NCBI GenBank assembly: GCA_031365725.1
Contig: JANLYQ010000032.1
Coordinates: forward strand, 1 to 24,735
Length of the DNA: 24,735 nt
Source: JANLYQ01 sp031365725
GTDB lineage: Bacteria; Actinomycetota; Actinomycetes; JACCUZ01
Direction of reading: 5' to 3'
Part shown: positions 21,306 to 24,735 of the stretch, piece after piece
Numbering within the stretch: the stretch's first letter is position 1
Layout of the letters: the number at the start of each line of letters is the position of its first letter
Translations under genes and position numbers: made by a program
The notes under the pieces: model-generated
Databases searched by the model: none
What the model was told of the DNA's origin: nothing
What the model saw: the letters and a program-made list of their open reading frames with translations, nothing else

Positions 21306-24300
21306 ATGCCCGCAGGTGGGCGGTCCGCCGCCGTCGCCGCCGGTTGCGGCGCCCTGTTGACGCTCGCCTCCCTGCTCGGGAGCCGTTCCTGGCAGGCGTG
21401 GCTCTGGGTGGCCACGGGCCTCGTTGCGGGCTTCCTCATGCTCCAGCAGACTCGTCGCGACCGGCCCAGCGACCCGTTGCCCGCATGGCTGCTCGCCGCC
21501 GGCGGACTGCTGTTGTTCATCGGGCACGCCATGTCGCTGATGTCGATGAGGTCACTGCTGCCCGGGCAGGAGGCCCACTCCCCGGCGTACGCCGCCTTGC
21601 CGTTGCTGTTGGCCTTCCCGGTCCTGTCAGGAGCCGTCACCGCCTTCCAACGGGAGCGCATCCGGCACGACCGCGACAGCCTGCTCGACGCGCTGGTCGT
21701 CACCGTGGCCACCGCGCAGGCCGGCTGGCTGGTGCTGTTCGAGCCGATGGTGCACGACGCCGACCACAGTCTGGGGACCCTCGGCATCGCCGGCGGTGGC
21801 ATGCTCGGCGAGCTGTTGCTGTTGGCCGTCATCACCCGCCTCGGCTTCGCCCTCGCCGGCACACATGACGGTGCGGCCCGGCTGCTGCTCGCCGGTCTCG
21901 GTGTCGGCCTCACCGGTGAGGTCGCGGCTGACCTCACCGGTCATGGAGCCTTCGCCAGCGCGTGGTTCGTCGGTCTCGCCCTCGTCGTCCTGGCCGTGCA
22001 CCGACCCGAGATGGCCGTGCCGCGTGCGGTCGCCGAGACCCGCCGCCTGGCCAGCCCCTGGCACTTCCTGGTGCTGCTCGGGCTGGCCTGCCTGGTGTCA
22101 CCGCTGCTCGTCGTGACCCACCCCGCTGCTCCTGGCAGCAGCCAGGCAGTCGTCATGCTGGGCAGCGCGGTCCTGCTGTTCGGATTGGCCCTGCTACGGA
22201 TCGTCAGCCTGCTCTCCCGTCTGCGCCGGACCCTGCGGCGGGAGAACGTGCTGCGCAGTGCCCTCGGGGCCCTCGTCGGTGCCGCCGACCGGCCCGGCGT
22301 GCGGGATGCCGCTCTCGGAGCCGCCATCGAGCTGCTGGACCAACCGCACAGCAGGTCCTGGCGCGTCGACGGCGACCCCGGCGGCACCGTGGCCCAGGCC
22401 ACCGAGAGCTCAGACCTCGCCACGTTCGTCGACGCGTCCGAGCTCGCCCTGTTCCCGGCCCACGAGGAAGGCATCCGGCTGCTGGCCGGTCCGTCGATGC
22501 TGCACGCCACCCTCGGAGTGCCGACGGCGAGCACCCTCGTGCTCATCGGGCTGCCGGTGCGCGGCCCCGGCCGTGAGGGCGCGGTCATCGCCGTGACCAA
22601 CCCGCCTTCGTCACGTACCGCGGCTGCCCTGCAGTCGCTGGCCTCGACGATGCACCTTGCACTCGAACGCCTCGACGTCGGCGAGATCATGCTCGAACGA
22701 CGCAGCGAGCGCCGTCTGCGCCTCATGCTGCAGCACGCCTCCGACGTGATCTGCATCCTCGACCACGACCTCACCATCGTCCACGTCACCGCTGCGGTGG
22801 AACCCATCGTCGGGCTGCCCGCACCCGAGCTGCTCGGGCTGAACTGGCTGGACGTCGTTGCGGACGACGACCGATCCGCTGCCCGGGACCTGGTAAGCCT
22901 CGCGCAGGGTGGTCGCCCGGCCCGCGGCGAGATCCGGCTCAACAGCGAGGACGGCCACGTCCGCCGCGTCGAGGCTGTCGTCTCCGAGGTGGTCGAGGAA
23001 GACCTGATGGGCTTCGTCATCACCTGCCACGACATCACGTCGCGACACGAGCTCGAGGAGCAGCTGACCCACCAAGCGTTCCACGACGCTTTGACCGGTC
23101 TGGCCAACCGCGCGCTGTTCCGTGACCGGCTCGGGCACGCGATGGCCCGCGGTCGCCGGGCCGGCGACTACGGCGTGCTGTTCGTGGACCTCGACGACTT
23201 CAAGACCGTCAATGACAGCCTCGGTCACGCTGCCGGCGACGAGCTGCTCAAGGAGATGACCACCCGACTGCGCACCTGCCTGCGCCCCAGCGACACGGCA
23301 GCTCGGCTCGGCGGTGACGAGTTCGCGATCCTCGTCGAGGACGTCGATGGCGACGAGCACTGCAGCGACATGGCCGCCTGCATCATCGAGGCCCTTTCCG
23401 AGCCGGCGACCATTGCCGGCGCCGAGATCACCATCGGTGCCAGCATCGGCATCGCCGTCGGTCGGGCTGGTCCGGCCACGCCTGAAGACATCATGCGCAA
23501 CGCCGACCTCGCGCTGTACGACGCCAAGAACGCCGGCAAGAACCGCTACGCCGTCTATGCACCCACCATGCACGAGGCCGCGCTGGCGAGGCTGTCGCTG
23601 ACCTCGGACCTGCGCCACGCCCTGGACCGCGACGAGCTGGTCGTGCACTACCAGCCGCTGGTCGACCTCGCGTCCTCACGCATCATCGGCCTCGAAGCGC
23701 TCGTCCGATGGGTGCACCCGGAGCTGGGGCTCCTGCAGCCGGGCCACTTCATCACCCTCGCCGAGGAGACCGGGCTCATCGTGCCGCTGGGCCGCCAGGT
23801 CCTGCAGCAGGCACTGTCCGACACGGTGGCCTGGCAGCGCGCACATGCCGAGCACTCGGCGCTGCACATCGCCGTCAACGTCAGCGGTCGACAGCTGCAG
23901 GAACCGACGTTCGTCGCCGACGTGGCGAGCATCATCGCCGCGACCGGCATCGACCCAGCGACCGTCGTGCTCGAGATCACCGAGTCGATCCTGCTGCCCG
24001 GAGACGGGGTCATCGTCGAGCGACTCCACGCCCTCGCTGCCCTCGGCGTCCACCTCTACATCGACGACTTCGGCACCGGCTACTCGTCGCTGTCCTATCT
24101 GCAGATGCTGCCGGTGCACGGGCTCAAGCTCGCGCAGGAGTTCGTCGGCAACCTGCCGGGCAGCGCCAACGAGACAGGTCTCGTGCGCACCATCCGCGAC
24201 CTCGCCTCGACCCTCGGTCTGTCAGCGGTCGTTGCCGAGGGGATCGAGCGCCCCGAGCAGTGGAGCTCGCTGCTCTCGATGGGTTACAGCGTCGGCCAGG

Positions 24301-24587
24301 GCTATCACCTGGCCGTGCCGATGGCCGCCGAACGCATCCCGACCTTCCTCTCCGGCCTCATCCGGCCCGGCAACGGTGACTGGGAGCGGGCCACCGAGCT
24401 CGAAGCGGACAACGCGGCCGCCGACGCCCTGACCGCAGCCGCAGCCGCAGCCGCATCCGCAGCCGCATCCGCATCCGCATCCGCATCCGCAGCCGCAGCC
24501 GCAGAGATCGTCAGTTCCGCGGCCACCGACGGGGCGATTTTCGCGGCGGACATCGACGCCGACGAAGCCGCCGACACCCGCGCCTGA
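21306..24587 (+). CDS. Polytopic membrane PAS-GGDEF-EAL cyclic-di-GMP enzyme
   Basis: About 1,093 residues. Roughly ten hydrophobic spans make up the first 320 residues. A degenerate GAF-like region follows (about 330-465), then a PAS domain (about 469-585, Q-H-A-S-D-V-I-C-I-L-D), GGDEF (about 587-750) and EAL (about 765-1020). The diguanylate cyclase signature G-G-D-E-F (669-673) is intact, with an upstream R-P-S-D inhibitory site at the correct spacing. The phosphodiesterase domain keeps E-A-L (797-799), N-V-S-G-R-Q, E-I-T-E-S, D-D-F-G-T-G-Y-S-S (920-928) and A-E-G-I-E. The usual K-I-D segment is K-L-A, replacing one active-site Asp. Both activities are possible. The ATG at 21306 is preferred because GAGGGGG lies 6 bases upstream; the ATG at 21243 adds 21 residues without a good site. 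The C-terminus is an Ala/Ser tract and acidic tail. Confidence 0.93.
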   Translation: MPAGGRSAAVAAGCGALLTLASLLGSRSWQAWLWVATGLVAGFLMLQQTRRDRPSDPLPAWLLAAGGLLLFIGHAMSLMSMRSLLPGQEAHSPAYAALPLLLAFPVLSGAVTAFQRERIRHDRDSLLDALVVTVATAQAGWLVLFEPMVHDADHSLGTLGIAGGGMLGELLLLAVITRLGFALAGTHDGAARLLLAGLGVGLTGEVAADLTGHGAFASAWFVGLALVVLAVHRPEMAVPRAVAETRRLASPWHFLVLLGLACLVSPLLVVTHPAAPGSSQAVVMLGSAVLLFGLALLRIVSLLSRLRRTLRRENVLRSALGALVGAADRPGVRDAALGAAIELLDQPHSRSWRVDGDPGGTVAQATESSDLATFVDASELALFPAHEEGIRLLAGPSMLHATLGVPTASTLVLIGLPVRGPGREGAVIAVTNPPSSRTAAALQSLASTMHLALERLDVGEIMLERRSERRLRLMLQHASDVICILDHDLTIVHVTAAVEPIVGLPAPELLGLNWLDVVADDDRSAARDLVSLAQGGRPARGEIRLNSEDGHVRRVEAVVSEVVEEDLMGFVITCHDITSRHELEEQLTHQAFHDALTGLANRALFRDRLGHAMARGRRAGDYGVLFVDLDDFKTVNDSLGHAAGDELLKEMTTRLRTCLRPSDTAARLGGDEFAILVEDVDGDEHCSDMAACIIEALSEPATIAGAEITIGASIGIAVGRAGPATPEDIMRNADLALYDAKNAGKNRYAVYAPTMHEAALARLSLTSDLRHALDRDELVVHYQPLVDLASSRIIGLEALVRWVHPELGLLQPGHFITLAEETGLIVPLGRQVLQQALSDTVAWQRAHAEHSALHIAVNVSGRQLQEPTFVADVASIIAATGIDPATVVLEITESILLPGDGVIVERLHALAALGVHLYIDDFGTGYSSLSYLQMLPVHGLKLAQEFVGNLPGSANETGLVRTIRDLASTLGLSAVVAEGIERPEQWSSLLSMGYSVGQGYHLAVPMAAERIPTFLSGLIRPGNGDWERATELEADNAAADALTAAAAAAASAAASASASASAAAAAEIVSSAATDGAIFAADIDADEAADTRA
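24435..24500 (+). repeat. Eleven-copy hexanucleotide repeat (GCAGCC/GCATCC)
   Basis: Eleven uninterrupted 6-base units, six GCAGCC and five GCATCC, in frame near the 3' end of the GGDEF-EAL gene and encoding alternating Ala-Ala and Ala-Ser pairs. Because the unit is two codons, slippage would change protein length without shifting frame. Confidence 0.95.
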
Positions 24588-24593
24588 CGCGCC

Positions 24594-24650
24594 GCTGCTC
24601 TCCGGAGAGGAATCGGCACCTCCCGCATGCCGACCTCTCTCCGGAGCAGC
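24594..24650 (+). terminator. Long hairpin after the GGDEF-EAL gene
   Basis: GCTGCTC plus CGGAGAG-type sequence at 24594-24610 pairs with the complementary arm at 24634-24650 (a small bulge is needed). Inside it TCGGCA (24613-24618) and TGCCGA (24628-24633) form a second perfect 6-bp stem around a 9-base loop. It starts 7 bases after the stop codon. There is no T-run, as is common for actinobacterial terminators; an RNA-stability or attenuator role is also possible. Confidence 0.7.
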
Positions 24651-24656
24651 TGCCGA

Positions 24657-24735
24657 GCGAGTGACCGGTGCGGGACAGTCAGGCGTCGGGAACCGCGCGA
24701 GTGACCGGTACGGGAGAGTCAGGCGTCGGGAACCG
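24657..24735. repeat. 40-bp direct tandem repeat running off the window
   Basis: Unit 1 (24657-24696) and unit 2 (24697-24735, cut by the window end after 39 bases) both begin gcgagtgaccggt and end gtcaggcgtcgggaaccg. They differ at only two positions, g/a at 24670/24710 and c/g at 24676/24716. With period 40 and no spacers this is a tandem repeat, not a CRISPR array. Copy number beyond the edge is unknown. Confidence 0.85.

Noticed and set aside
19406..21868. 820-codon plus-strand frame opposite the hybrid kinase
   Set aside because: Antisense shadow; the kinase has every expected box, while the plus-strand product is low complexity and runs into the GGDEF-EAL gene out of frame.
24657..24735. 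40-bp repeats as the edge of a CRISPR array
   Set aside because: The copies are directly adjacent with no unique spacer between them and no cas genes are in the window.

Overview
The window is very GC-rich, uses many GTG starts, is densely packed with genes, and carries several families typical of high-GC Gram-positive bacteria. It suggests the chromosome of an actinobacterium, perhaps Propionibacteriales or a Micrococcales relative; genus cannot be assigned from this sequence. Several genes (class II fumarase, PIN-PhoH protein, short-chain Z-isoprenyl transferase, hemolysin III/TrhA, DUF255 thioredoxin-domain protein) are, from memory, also neighbours in the Mycobacterium tuberculosis Rv1084-Rv1098c region. 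The window therefore looks like a conserved actinobacterial backbone into which accessory blocks have been inserted.

Layout: 1-2303 (+) holds a lipoprotein cut by the window edge, then fumC. 2360-5295 (-) holds uppS, phoH and a secreted transglycosylase-like protein. trhA (5370-6068, +) is divergent from uppS across a short AT-richer region with a regular 15-bp-spaced repeat. 6056-12451 (-) is the most interesting block: a five-gene apparent operon for exported, flavin-carrying proteins. In transcription order it encodes an FMN-binding-domain protein; a seven-FN3-domain protein ending in an FMN-binding domain; a ferric-reductase-like transmembrane protein with a cytosolic flavin/NAD(P)H module; a small Pro/Thr/Lys-rich FMN-binding-domain protein; and an ApbE-type FMN transferase. 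The inferred scheme is that NAD(P)H electrons cross the membrane through the haem/flavin reductase, then pass to covalently flavinylated proteins in or beyond the cell wall, with ApbE attaching the flavin.

12677-14749 holds an unrecognised conserved-looking protein (-), an APH-type phosphotransferase (+) and a GNAT acetyltransferase (-). The GNAT gene is translationally coupled to the DUF255 protein upstream of it (14746-16791, -). A class II (self-inhibited) Fic protein with an unusually AT-rich upstream region follows (16884-17966, -). The right end is a signalling locus: a three-PAS hybrid histidine kinase coupled by a GTGA overlap to a five-helix membrane protein with conserved-looking His residues (both -), and a divergent polytopic PAS-GGDEF-EAL protein (+). 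That last gene ends in a 6-bp repeat tract, followed by a long hairpin and the start of a 40-bp tandem repeat that runs off the window.

No rRNA, tRNA, CRISPR array, insertion sequence or integrase was seen. No stretch longer than 300 bases lacks a gene.
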